This document shows, one piece after another, positions 43,924-53,029 of a stretch of DNA of 64,000 bases (positions within the stretch are counted from its first letter, which is position 1; every line of letters begins with the position of its first letter). The notes below the pieces were generated by a model that saw only the letters and a list, made by a program, of their open reading frames with translations, made no database searches and had not been told where the DNA came from. This DNA is from Lachnospiraceae bacterium (GTDB lineage: Bacteria > Bacillota > Clostridia > Lachnospirales > Lachnospiraceae): assembly GCA_017621815.1 (NCBI GenBank), contig JAGASK010000011.1, positions 19,465 through 83,464 of the forward strand, read 5' to 3'. The translations under genes and the position numbers were made by a program.

Positions 43924-44190
43924 ATGGATGCTAAAACAACAAGTATTGTTGCATATCTTACATGGATTGGATTAATTATTGCGGTTTGTGCAGGAGATAA
44001 GGAGGGCGCTAAATTCCATGTGAACCAGGCTCTTGTTATTTTATTGTTCTCTTTGCTCAGTATTATTCCCTGCATTGGATGGATTTGGGGGATTTTTATG
44101 CTTGTATGCTGGATAATGGGATTGATTGCAGCTATTAATCAGGAAGAAAAAGAAGTGCCCTTAATTGGAAAAATCAGACTTATTAAATAA
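43924..44190 (+). CDS. Small DUF4870-like membrane protein
   Basis: The 88-residue protein has three hydrophobic segments (about 8-24, 36-52 and 55-70) around the polar stretch DKEGAKFHVNQALVILL, which resembles the F-HxNQAL motif of DUF4870/Tic20-like proteins. AAGGAGG precedes the ATG by 10 bases. It is flanked by repeat copies B and C, with its own promoter and terminator. Confidence 0.75.
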   Translation: MDAKTTSIVAYLTWIGLIIAVCAGDKEGAKFHVNQALVILLFSLLSIIPCIGWIWGIFMLVCWIMGLIAAINQEEKEVPLIGKIRLIK

Positions 44191-44226
44191 TAGAAGCATA
44201 TTTCAGACAAATCTTTTATTATGATG

Positions 44227-44260
44227 AAAACGCCGGTGCGTAAAGCATGCCGGCGTTTTT
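44227..44260 (+). terminator. Terminator of the DUF4870-like gene
   Basis: AAAACGCCGG and CCGGCGTTTT form a 10-bp stem with a 13-base loop and a T-run. Confidence 0.85.
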
Positions 44261-44263
44261 CTG

Positions 44264-44312
44264 TTCATGATAGTAGAAAGTTCGCAAAGCGTGTTTTCTA
44301 TTGTTGCATGAA
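44264..44312. repeat. Dispersed palindromic repeat, copy C
   Basis: TTCATGATAGTAGAAAG, loop TTCGCAAAGCGTG, then TTTTCTATTGTTGCATGAA. The loop is identical to copy B. It lies immediately after a terminator, as copy A does, between convergent genes. Confidence 0.75.
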
Positions 44313-44338
44313 AATAAGACGGCTGCAGAGTGTGTTTT

Positions 44339-44878
44339 TTATTGCTGCTGTGGTTCTGTGCCGGTTTCAGATGAATCAGCAGGCTGATCATCATAAACAT
44401 AAATTTCTTCAGGAATATCGCCGTGGAGAATTGAAAGAATATATTGAACTCTTAAATTGGCCCGGTCATAATTTTCTTTGGCAGCATCAGCCATTGCGGC
44501 ATTGTAGGTTTCACCTTCAAAAGCCTGATGATAACAGGAGACTGCTTCCGTCATGTATTCACTGGCTTCATCGGCAAGCTGCTCAACTCCAGGAAAATCT
44601 TCAGGAACTTCCAGGGATGCCATTTGAGAAAATGTGTGCTCCATGGAATCCAGCAGAGCAAGCAGTTCAGCTACAGCAGTTTCCGATTCGGGATCGATTG
44701 AATTAATGGAAGAATCATAAACTTTAACATTTTCAAAAAACTGATTCATATTTACCTTATATGCATTTAATTCTTCGTTTTCACTGCAGCCGGTTAAAAG
44801 CAAGCTTAAGCAGGATATGCAGACAGCTGTGATACGGGCGAATGTTTTCCGGCATCTGTTTATCTTATAAAGTTTCAA
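44339..44878 (-). CDS. Lipoprotein of unknown function
   Basis: The 179-residue protein has a signal with lipobox LTGC (Cys31), then an acidic helical body (about 35-155: MNQFFENVKVYDSSINSI, AVAELLALLDSMEHTFSQM, DEASEYMTEAVSCYHQAFE) and a Gln/Asp-rich tail. The start is TTG 44878, fixed by AGGAGG 8 bases upstream. It resembles small Lachnospiraceae lipoproteins that I cannot name. It is divergent from the methionine synthase gene. Confidence 0.75.
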   Translation of the reverse strand: MKLYKINRCRKTFARITAVCISCLSLLLTGCSENEELNAYKVNMNQFFENVKVYDSSINSIDPESETAVAELLALLDSMEHTFSQMASLEVPEDFPGVEQLADEASEYMTEAVSCYHQAFEGETYNAAMADAAKENYDRANLRVQYILSILHGDIPEEIYVYDDQPADSSETGTEPQQQ

Positions 44879-44945
44879 AAATATATCCTCCTGAAAATTC
44901 TGATATCATATGTATTAAATTAGCATAATTATTATAATTGTTCAA

Positions 44946-44974
44946 TTGTAGTTTTCATAAAATTATGTTAACAT
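44946..44974 (+). promoter_or_regulatory. Possible promoter of the methionine synthase gene
   Basis: TTGTAG (44946-44951) and TAACAT (44969-44974) with a 17-base spacer, 45 bases before the start; both boxes are imperfect. No SAM or cobalamin riboswitch is visible between the divergent genes. Confidence 0.35.
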
Positions 44975-45019
44975 GAAAAAAGCAAGCGCAATTTTGACCT
45001 TACTATGGAGCACATAACC

Positions 45020-47536
45020 ATGGATTATAAAGAATTTGAACAGTTTGCGGAAAGCAGGCTGATTTTTCTGGACGGTGCCACAGGCTCTAATCTGATAAAA
45101 AGAGGAATGCCTGCAGGAGTCTGTCCCGAAAAATGGATTTTGGAAAATAAAAATATTTTTGTTGAATTGCAAAAAGAGTATGTAGAGGCAGGAAGCAATA
45201 TTATATATGCCCCTACCTTTACGGCAAACAGAGTCAAATTAAGTGAATATGGCCTGCAGGATGATATTGTCCGCATAAACAGAGAACTGGTGGCTTTATC
45301 CAAAGAAGCGGCAGGTGGCAGAGCTTATGTTGCAGCTGATATTACCATGACAGGTGAGCAGCTTATTCCCATGGGCAAAATGGGTTTTGAAGAGCTGATA
45401 GATATCTATAAGGAACAGATTCAGATTACTTATGAAGCCGGGGCTGATCTGATAGTGGTTGAGACCATGATGAGCCTTCAGGAAACAAGGGCGGCGCTGA
45501 TTGCTGCGAAAGAAGTCTGTTCGCTTCCTGTAATGGTAACGCTTACCTTTGAAAGTGACGGTAAAACACTTTATGGTACAGATGCAGTAACAGCAGCCGT
45601 CACACTTGAAAAACTGGGGGCATGCGCTATCGGTGCCAACTGTTCTACAGGTCCCGATAAAATGGTGGATTTAATTAAAGAAATCGCACAGGCTGTGTCC
45701 ATACCTGTAATTGCCAAACCCAATGCCGGACTCCCGGCTTTAAATGAGGCAGGAGAAACAGTTTATGATATGGAAGAGCCTGCTTTCGTAGATGGCATGA
45801 AGGAGCTTATAAAGGCGGGAGCCTCTATTGTTGGGGGATGCTGCGGCACTTCACCTTCTTATATTAAAGCTCTTTCTGAGGCATTTAAAGGTATTGAAGA
45901 GAAGGTCAGAAAAGAGCAGAAACAAACAAGAGTATCAAAGCCGGGAATAAGGCGGCTGACTTCCGAGAGAAAAACAGTTTCTTTTGAACTTGATTCGCCC
46001 TTTATGATTGTAGGAGAGAGAATTAATCCTACAGGTAAGAAAAAACTTCAGGAACAGCTCCGTGAAGGAAATCTTGAAATGGTTCTGGATTTTGCGGAAA
46101 AGCAGGAAGAATGCGGGGCGGCTCTTTTAGACATCAATGTAGGAATGAGCGGCATTGATGAAAAAGATATGATGCTGAAGGTGCTTGAAGAGGTAACACT
46201 GGCTTCTTCACTGCCGTTATCCCTGGATTCCAGTCATGTGAATGTATTGGAAGCGGCATTAAGAAGATATCCGGGAAGGGCTCTCATTAATTCTATCTCA
46301 GCAGAATCGGAAAAACTGGAAAAGCTTCTTCCGATTGCGAAGAAATACGGAGCCATGTTTATTCTGCTTCCTCTTTCAGATGAAGGACTTCCTGCAAATA
46401 TCGATGAAAAAATTGCAATAATTGAAAAAATCGTGCAAAAGGCATTAGCTCTTGGAATGACGAAAGAGGATATTGTGGTGGATGGACTGGTGGCAACCAT
46501 TGGTGCCAATCCTGAAGCTGCTAAAGAAGTACTTGAAACCATTCGTTACTGCAAAGAAAACGGTCTCGCGACAATTTGCGGCTTGTCCAATATTTCATTC
46601 GGATTGCCGGAAAGAAGCTTTGTCAATACAGCTTTCCTTACCATGGCGATTCGGGAAGGATTAACAATGGCTATTGCCAATCCTTCACAGGAGCTTCTGG
46701 TAAATACAGCTTTTGCTTCTGATTTGCTGATGAACAAAGAAGGGGCTGATATCCGGTATATTGAGCGGATGCAGGAATATCAGGAAAGAAAGCCTGCTAT
46801 CGCTTTGCAGCCTTCATCAGTTCAGGCGCCCGCAGAAGGTTCTCAGAAAAAAAGCAGTGCTTCAGAACAAAATAAAGATAAATATGATAGTGATTCGGGC
46901 GTTCACGGACAGATTTACCAGGATGTGATGAAGGGAAACAGAAAGCTGATTAAAGAGCATACGAAAGCGGCAGTGGAAGCCGGGCAGGCTCCTTCCGATA
47001 TTTTAAATGATATGCTGCTGCCTGCAATCAATGAAGTGGGTGTCCTTTTTGATAAGGGAAAATATTTCCTGCCTCAGCTGATTGCCAGTGCGGAAGCTAT
47101 GAAGCTTTCCATAGAGTATCTGGAACCCCTTCTTGCGTCGGGAAAAGAGCAGAAGGAAATGCCGGTAGTGGTAATCGCCACGGTTGCCGGAGATATTCAT
47201 GACATTGGTAAGAATCTGGTAGCAATGATGCTGAAGAATTATGGCTTCCAGGTGATTGACTTAGGCAAGGATGTGCCCAGGGAAACAATCATTGAGGCGG
47301 CAAGAGAACATCATGCAGCAATTATTGCTTTATCGGCCCTTATGACAACTACCATGCAGGAAATGAAGCGGGTAATAGATTATGCAAAGGAACAGAAGAT
47401 AGATGCCAAGATTATGATAGGCGGCGCTGTTATTACCCAGGAATATGCGGATGAAATAGGAGCGGATGCTTATTCCAAGGATGCGGCGGAAGCCGTCAGA
47501 ACAGCGAAACGGCTGCTTGGAATGGAAGATGATTAA
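45020..47536 (+). CDS. metH: Cobalamin-dependent methionine synthase without reactivation domain
   Basis: The 838-residue protein has a homocysteine methyltransferase barrel (1-300) with zinc cysteines C208 (GANCSTGP) and C274/C275 (GGCCGTSP), a pterin-binding methyltetrahydrofolate domain (about 320-580), a linker, and a B12 cap plus Rossmann domain (about 625-838) with the axial motif D725-x-H727-x-x-G730. It makes methionine from homocysteine. The AdoMet-binding reactivation domain of long MetH is absent, so reductive reactivation would need another protein. ATG 45020 follows GGAG by 9 bases. Confidence 0.93.
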   Translation: MDYKEFEQFAESRLIFLDGATGSNLIKRGMPAGVCPEKWILENKNIFVELQKEYVEAGSNIIYAPTFTANRVKLSEYGLQDDIVRINRELVALSKEAAGGRAYVAADITMTGEQLIPMGKMGFEELIDIYKEQIQITYEAGADLIVVETMMSLQETRAALIAAKEVCSLPVMVTLTFESDGKTLYGTDAVTAAVTLEKLGACAIGANCSTGPDKMVDLIKEIAQAVSIPVIAKPNAGLPALNEAGETVYDMEEPAFVDGMKELIKAGASIVGGCCGTSPSYIKALSEAFKGIEEKVRKEQKQTRVSKPGIRRLTSERKTVSFELDSPFMIVGERINPTGKKKLQEQLREGNLEMVLDFAEKQEECGAALLDINVGMSGIDEKDMMLKVLEEVTLASSLPLSLDSSHVNVLEAALRRYPGRALINSISAESEKLEKLLPIAKKYGAMFILLPLSDEGLPANIDEKIAIIEKIVQKALALGMTKEDIVVDGLVATIGANPEAAKEVLETIRYCKENGLATICGLSNISFGLPERSFVNTAFLTMAIREGLTMAIANPSQELLVNTAFASDLLMNKEGADIRYIERMQEYQERKPAIALQPSSVQAPAEGSQKKSSASEQNKDKYDSDSGVHGQIYQDVMKGNRKLIKEHTKAAVEAGQAPSDILNDMLLPAINEVGVLFDKGKYFLPQLIASAEAMKLSIEYLEPLLASGKEQKEMPVVVIATVAGDIHDIGKNLVAMMLKNYGFQVIDLGKDVPRETIIEAAREHHAAIIALSALMTTTMQEMKRVIDYAKEQKIDAKIMIGGAVITQEYADEIGADAYSKDAAEAVRTAKRLLGMEDD

Positions 47537-47565
47537 AGTAAAAAACCAGAAATGGAGGCAGGCTT

Positions 47566-48024
47566 ATGGATTCAAAAGAAATCAACCATAATAATGAAAC
47601 TGAGGTTAAGAATGATTCTCAGGCGGCTCTTATGGAAACCCTGGTTAAAAACTCGGAAAAACAGCTTTTTTATTCCAGAATTGCCGCCTTTGCAGCATTG
47701 GCTGCTGCTGCGGCGCTGGTTATTTGTCTTATTGTGCTGGTGCCTTCCGTGATGAAGACCATATCACAGGCTAACAGTGTAATGGTTCAGGCTTCTGATA
47801 CCATTATTCTTGCGGATGAAGCAATTAAAAGCGTCACGGAAATGAGCGAGGCCATTAAGGAGATGGGAAACAATATGGATTCCCTGATTGCAGAAAACTC
47901 CGAATCTATAGCTGAAGTGATGAAAAAGCTGGAAGCCATAGATTTTGAAGGATTGAATTCGGCAATTAAGGATTTAGGTGATGTTGTAGAGCCTTTTGCC
48001 AATTTTTTCGGTAAATTCAGATAA
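47566..48024 (+). CDS. Single-pass membrane protein with coiled coil
   Basis: The 152-residue protein has a polar N-terminus (1-40), one membrane helix (about 43-65, IAAFAALAAAAALVICLIVLV) and an extracellular helical stretch with heptad-like spacing (SVTEMSEAIKEMGNNMDSLI, IAEVMKKLEAIDFEGL). GGAGG precedes the ATG. It resembles DUF948- or chemoreceptor-like stalks but has no signalling domain. It sits between the methionine synthase and second ilvB genes with short gaps. Function unknown. Confidence 0.7.
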   Translation: MDSKEINHNNETEVKNDSQAALMETLVKNSEKQLFYSRIAAFAALAAAAALVICLIVLVPSVMKTISQANSVMVQASDTIILADEAIKSVTEMSEAIKEMGNNMDSLIAENSESIAEVMKKLEAIDFEGLNSAIKDLGDVVEPFANFFGKFR

Positions 48025-48067
48025 GTAACATAGATTATTAATATTATTTAATGGAGAGGATTAAAAA

Positions 48068-49684
48068 ATGATAGGTGCAGATGCGATTGTAAAATGTTTG
48101 GAAGAAGAGGGAGTTCAATATGTATTCGGTTATCCGGGAGTGGCAATTTGTCCGTTTTATAACAGTATATTAGCTTCTCCCATTCAGACAGTTTTAATCA
48201 GAACAGAGCAGAATGCAGCTCACGCAGCCAGCGGTCTTGCAAGAGTATCGGGAAAGGTCGGCGTTTGTGCGGTTACTTCAGGTCCCGGGGCTACCAATGT
48301 GATTACGGGAATTGCCACGGCTTTTGCAGACAGCATACCGCTTGTATGCATTACAGGGCAGGTGAACTCGGAGCTGCTTGGAAGTGATGTGTTCCAGGAA
48401 GCTGATATTACGGGAGCTGTGGAATCTTTTGTAAAATACAGCTATCTTGTTAAAAATGTAAATGATATTCCCAGGATTTTTAAAGAGGCCTTTCATATTG
48501 CCAATACGGGAAGAAAGGGACCGGTACTTATTGATGTCCCTATAGATATCCAGAATGCCGAGATTAAAAAGTTTGCATATCCCGAAAGCATTTCCATGCG
48601 CACTTATAAACCTACCGTAAAAGGAAACATGGTTCAGATTAAAAAGGTGGTTGCAGAATTGGAAAAGGCAAAGAGACCCATTATCTGTGCCGGAGGCGGA
48701 GTACTTTTATCGGATGCGGAAAAGCAGCTTCGGGAGTTTTCTGAAAAGCATAAAATTCCGGTGGTATCTACCATGATGGGGATTGGAGTAATGCCCACAA
48801 AGCATTCTTTATATTACGGAATGGTGGGAAATAACGGAAAGCCTTATGCAAACAGGGCAATGAATGAATCCGATTTGCTGATTATGGTAGGCGCCAGGGT
48901 TGCTGACAGGGCAGTCAGCCAGCCTGACCTGATTACCAATAATAAGGTTTTAATTCATATTGATGTGGATCCGGCTGAAATCGGTAAAAATGTGGGACCT
49001 GCAATTCCTCTTGTAGGGGATGCAAAACATATCTTTAATGAACTGATATCCCAGGAATTTTGCTGTGAGCATAAAGAGTGGATTGATACCCTGGATGGAT
49101 ACAGAGCCTCAATGACACCCAGAAGAAATCCCAATCCTGCTTATGTGGACCCTGCAGATTTTATTACCAGACTTTCCGAAAGAATGAAGGATGACGGCAT
49201 TTATGTTGCTGATGTGGGACAAAACCAAATCTGGTCCTGTGGTTATCATATTGTAAAAGACGGAAGGTTTTTGACCTCCGGAGGAATGGGAACTATGGGT
49301 TATTCCATTCCGGCAGCCATGGGAGCGAAGCTGGCAGATAAGAATAAGCAGGTAATTGCTGTCTGCGGAGACGGTTCCTTCCAGATGTCCATGATGGAAC
49401 TGGCAACTATGAATCAGCATAATATTCCTGTTAAAATTGTTGTGCTTAAAAACAATTACCTCGGTATGGTCCGGGAATATCAGCATTATACCTATAAAGA
49501 CAATTATTCGGTGGTTGATTTATCGGGAAGCCCTGACCTTGAAAAGCTTGCAGCTGCTTACAGTATGGATTTTGCACGTCTTGAAAATATGGAGAAAGCA
49601 GATGAAGTGATTGATGCATTTTTGAAAGAAGACAAGTCTATGCTTCTTGAATGTATTATTGATCCCATGGATCTTGTAAAGTAA
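48068..49684 (+). CDS. ilvB: Acetolactate synthase large subunit (copy 2)
   Basis: The 538-residue ThDP enzyme has GYPGVAICPFYNSI, the activating Glu in TEQNAAHAASGLARVSG, FQEADITG, and the ThDP site GDGSFQMSMMELATMNQHN...NN. It differs clearly from copy 1 (GYPGG becomes GYPGV, HEQ becomes TEQ) and is shorter. Adjacent small-subunit and ilvC genes argue for acetohydroxyacid synthase; a related ThDP carboligase is possible. AATGGAGAGG precedes the ATG. Confidence 0.85.
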   Translation: MIGADAIVKCLEEEGVQYVFGYPGVAICPFYNSILASPIQTVLIRTEQNAAHAASGLARVSGKVGVCAVTSGPGATNVITGIATAFADSIPLVCITGQVNSELLGSDVFQEADITGAVESFVKYSYLVKNVNDIPRIFKEAFHIANTGRKGPVLIDVPIDIQNAEIKKFAYPESISMRTYKPTVKGNMVQIKKVVAELEKAKRPIICAGGGVLLSDAEKQLREFSEKHKIPVVSTMMGIGVMPTKHSLYYGMVGNNGKPYANRAMNESDLLIMVGARVADRAVSQPDLITNNKVLIHIDVDPAEIGKNVGPAIPLVGDAKHIFNELISQEFCCEHKEWIDTLDGYRASMTPRRNPNPAYVDPADFITRLSERMKDDGIYVADVGQNQIWSCGYHIVKDGRFLTSGGMGTMGYSIPAAMGAKLADKNKQVIAVCGDGSFQMSMMELATMNQHNIPVKIVVLKNNYLGMVREYQHYTYKDNYSVVDLSGSPDLEKLAAAYSMDFARLENMEKADEVIDAFLKEDKSMLLECIIDPMDLVK

Positions 49685-49721
49685 GAAAACAGCAGGCCAA
49701 AAGAAAGGTGTGAGATGTGAT

Positions 49722-50207
49722 ATGAAAAGAATATATTCCGTATTAGTAGAAAACCGTTCCGGTGTTTTATGCAAGGTGGCTGGTCTTTTTTCAAGAAGAT
49801 GCTTCAATATTGATTCTCTTGCAGTAGGGGAAACGGATGATAAGGCAGTATCCTGCATGACGATTGTCAGCAGCGGGGATAAAAGAACCATAGAACAGAT
49901 TGAAAAGCAGCTGAATAAGAAACTGGATGTTATTAAAGTCAAAACCTTTGATGCCGACAGCAGTATCAGCCGTGAACTCATGCTGATAAAAGTAAAATAC
50001 AATAAGACAAACAGACGAGATATTATGGAAATCTGCGAAATCATGAATGCGCAGATTGTAGATATGTCAAAATCCATGATGCTGATTCAGATGTGCGATT
50101 TACCTGAAAGGACCCAGCTTCTGATTGATATGTTCCAGTCAGTCAGCATTGTGGAAGTTGCCCGTACAGGGACATTGGCATTGCAGAAGTGTACTGAAAC
50201 AGATTAA
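49722..50207 (+). CDS. ilvN: Acetolactate synthase small (regulatory) subunit, first copy
   Basis: The 161-residue protein has an N-terminal ACT domain (KRIYSVLVENRSGVLCKVAGLFSRRCFNIDSLAVGETDD) and the ALS_ss_C-like domain (ELMLIKVKYNKTNRRDIMEI). It should activate a large subunit and carry the valine site. ATG 49722 is preferred to an in-frame ATG 12 bases upstream, following AAAGGTGTGAG. It directly follows ilvB copy 2. Confidence 0.92.
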   Translation: MKRIYSVLVENRSGVLCKVAGLFSRRCFNIDSLAVGETDDKAVSCMTIVSSGDKRTIEQIEKQLNKKLDVIKVKTFDADSSISRELMLIKVKYNKTNRRDIMEICEIMNAQIVDMSKSMMLIQMCDLPERTQLLIDMFQSVSIVEVARTGTLALQKCTETD

Positions 50208-50240
50208 AATACATCAAGAAAATATGATAAAATGGTACAA

Positions 50241-50269
50241 TTGACTTTTGTATGTGATGTTGATAAAAT
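50241..50269 (+). promoter_or_regulatory. Internal promoter ahead of the second small subunit and ilvC
   Basis: TTGACT (50241-50246) and TAAAAT (50264-50269) are 17 bases apart in the gap between the two small-subunit genes, 30 bases before the next start. Confidence 0.65.
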
Positions 50270-50298
50270 TATTTTCAAATGTTAAGGAGGAATCTCAA

Positions 50299-50796
50299 GT
50301 GCAGAGAAAAGTATTTCAGCTTTTGGTTGACAATACCTCGGGCGTGCTCAGCCGTATTTCCGGTTTGTTTTCCAGGCGTGGCTATAATATAGAAAGTATT
50401 ACGGCAGGTGTTACGGCAGACCCCCGTTTTACAAGAATTACAATCGTTACTTCCGGTGATGATGAAATTCTTGACCAGATTGAAAAGCAGGTGTCCAAGC
50501 TTGTAGATGTTCGTGATATTAAGGAACTGGAGCCTGACAGCAGTGTATACAGGGAATTGGCGCTTATTAAAGTTAAGACAAATAATGAACAGCGTCAGGG
50601 AGTGATTGCGGTAGCGGATATTTTCAGGGCCAAAATTATTGATGTGGCTTCTGACAGCCTTATCGTAGAGCTTACCGGCAACCAGGCTAAAATCGAGGCT
50701 TTCATCAATCTGCTTGATGGTTATGAAATACTGGAGCTTGCAAGAACCGGTATTGCTGGTCTTGGAAGGGGAACAGAAAACGTTACTTATCTGTAA
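50299..50796 (+). CDS. ilvN: Acetolactate synthase small subunit, second copy
   Basis: The 165-residue protein has the same ACT plus C-terminal layout (VFQLLVDNTSGVLSRISGLFSRRGYNIESITAG; ELALIKVKTNNEQRQGVIAV) and is closer to the usual IlvN/IlvH pattern than the first copy. The start is GTG 50299, fixed by AAGGAGG 8 bases upstream. It has its own promoter and precedes ilvC by 71 bases. Confidence 0.93.
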   Translation: MQRKVFQLLVDNTSGVLSRISGLFSRRGYNIESITAGVTADPRFTRITIVTSGDDEILDQIEKQVSKLVDVRDIKELEPDSSVYRELALIKVKTNNEQRQGVIAVADIFRAKIIDVASDSLIVELTGNQAKIEAFINLLDGYEILELARTGIAGLGRGTENVTYL

Positions 50797-50819
50797 GATG
50801 CAGTGGGTATATATTTAAT

Positions 50820-50848
50820 GGAGGTAAAACCTCCCGAGGTAGAACCTC
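50820..50848 (+). promoter_or_regulatory. Two tandem mini-hairpins in the ilvC leader
   Basis: GGAGGT-AAA-ACCTCC (50820-50834) and GAGGT-AGA-ACCTC (50836-50848) lie side by side just before the real ribosome site GGAAAGGAG. Each pairs a GAGG stretch that could otherwise mimic a ribosome site. They may tune initiation or mRNA stability. Confidence 0.5.
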
Positions 50849-50852
50849 ATAG

Positions 50853-51887
<1,035 letters not shown>

Positions 51888-51903
51888 TAAAAGGTTAAAA
51901 TTT

Positions 51904-51936
51904 ATCCCTGCGGAAGTGAAATCCGCAGGGATTTTT
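51904..51936. terminator. Terminator shared by ilvC and the convergent LysR gene
   Basis: ATCCCTGCGGA and TCCGCAGGGAT form a perfect 11-bp stem with a 7-base loop and five T on the plus strand. Confidence 0.9.
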
Positions 51937-52856
51937 CATGTCCGGGTCTGATAATACTGTATCAGAGTGTTCATAGCTTCGGTGACAGGTGACTTGGTTA
52001 AATAGGCAAATCCAATCTGACGTTTTGGAACTCTGTGGCCTAATTTAACCTCCCGCAGAGTTCCGTTTTTGATATCATTTTCTACGAAATTACTGATTAC
52101 ACATGCAATGCCAAGACCTGCTTTTGCAAATTCAATAGATAAATCCATATTATTCACTTCAATAATATTATGAAGCACAAGCTGGTGCTTCAAAAGATAT
52201 GTATCAGCATGTTTTCTGGAAATATTTTCTTTATCCAGCATAATAAAGGATGTCTCCCTGAAAAAATCCTCCTTTTCATGTAAATCTCCTTTGTACTTAT
52301 TAAGAAATGGAGAGAGATAGGAGTCGGTAGCAACAAAAACATCTTCAATTGTTTTTAATGGCAGATAAGTAACCCTTCGGCTGTCTTCCGGATTAGATTT
52401 GGATGGAAGACCCACCAGACCAATATCAATAGAACCATCCTGTAAGGCAGAAATAGTGTCAAGTGTAGACTGGCAGGAAATGGTTATTTTAATGTTGGGG
52501 TTCTCGGCAATAAAGGTTTTCAATAAAGGAAGCAGAACATATTTACAAAGGGTGGTACTGACGCCTATGGAGAGCAGGCTGATATTCTGTGATGAAGCGG
52601 CCTTCAGAATATCTTCACCTGATTTCAGTGAAGAAAGCGCCTGTTCAACGTGCTTATATAGAAGTTCACCTTCAGAAGTCAGTGAAACTCCTCTGGATGA
52701 ACGGTGAAAAAGCAAAGTACCTAAGTTTTCTTCGAGTTTGGAGATTGATTTGCTGACAGCAGGCTGGCTGATGTACAGCTTCTTGGCAGCGACGGAAAAA
52801 TTACGGCAGCCGGCTACTTCATAGAAAATCTGATATAAATTGAGATTTTGCTCCAT
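51936..52856 (-). CDS. LysR-type transcriptional regulator, probable regulator of leuCD
   Basis: The 306-residue protein has an N-terminal winged helix (about 1-60: QIFYEVAGCRNFSVAAKKL, YISQPAVSKSISKLEENLG) and a periplasmic-binding-like effector domain (about 90-295). LysR proteins usually need a small metabolite co-inducer; 2-isopropylmalate or a ketoacid is plausible here but is inference. It is divergent from leuC with a T-N11-A type palindrome between them, and convergent with ilvC. Confidence 0.88.
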   Translation of the reverse strand: MEQNLNLYQIFYEVAGCRNFSVAAKKLYISQPAVSKSISKLEENLGTLLFHRSSRGVSLTSEGELLYKHVEQALSSLKSGEDILKAASSQNISLLSIGVSTTLCKYVLLPLLKTFIAENPNIKITISCQSTLDTISALQDGSIDIGLVGLPSKSNPEDSRRVTYLPLKTIEDVFVATDSYLSPFLNKYKGDLHEKEDFFRETSFIMLDKENISRKHADTYLLKHQLVLHNIIEVNNMDLSIEFAKAGLGIACVISNFVENDIKNGTLREVKLGHRVPKRQIGFAYLTKSPVTEAMNTLIQYYQTRT

Positions 52857-52910
52857 GGTTTTCGTATGCTCCTTTATAATAATTATTTGTAATTATAACA
52901 TCAATATTTT

Positions 52911-52925
52911 ATAACTACAAGTTAT
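52911..52925. promoter_or_regulatory. LysR-type operator palindrome
   Basis: ATAACT-ACA-AGTTAT is a 15-base interrupted palindrome with the T-N11-A form of LysR sites, about 60 bases upstream of both the LysR start and the leuC -10. Confidence 0.6.
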
Positions 52926-52947
52926 GGATAACATGAATATATTCTAT

Positions 52948-52976
52948 TTCTCAAAAGCGTAATTATATGGTAAAAT
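52948..52976 (+). promoter_or_regulatory. Promoter of leuCD
   Basis: TTCTCA (52948-52953) and TAAAAT with TGG just before it (52971-52976), 17-base spacer. The poor -35 and good -10 fit activator dependence. Confidence 0.55.
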
Positions 52977-53029
52977 CTTAAATAGTTAAAAAATCTCAGG
53001 AAAACAATTTTAACAGGAGGTAACAAGTT

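Noticed and set aside
44879-45019. SAM or cobalamin riboswitch ahead of the methionine synthase gene
   Set aside because: The divergent intergenic region is about 140 bases, AT-rich and without the conserved cores or a terminator hairpin.
49520-50077. A 185-codon open frame antisense to ilvB2/ilvN1
   Set aside because: It is a mirror of well-supported genes, has no ribosome site, and its translation shows no domain-like pattern.
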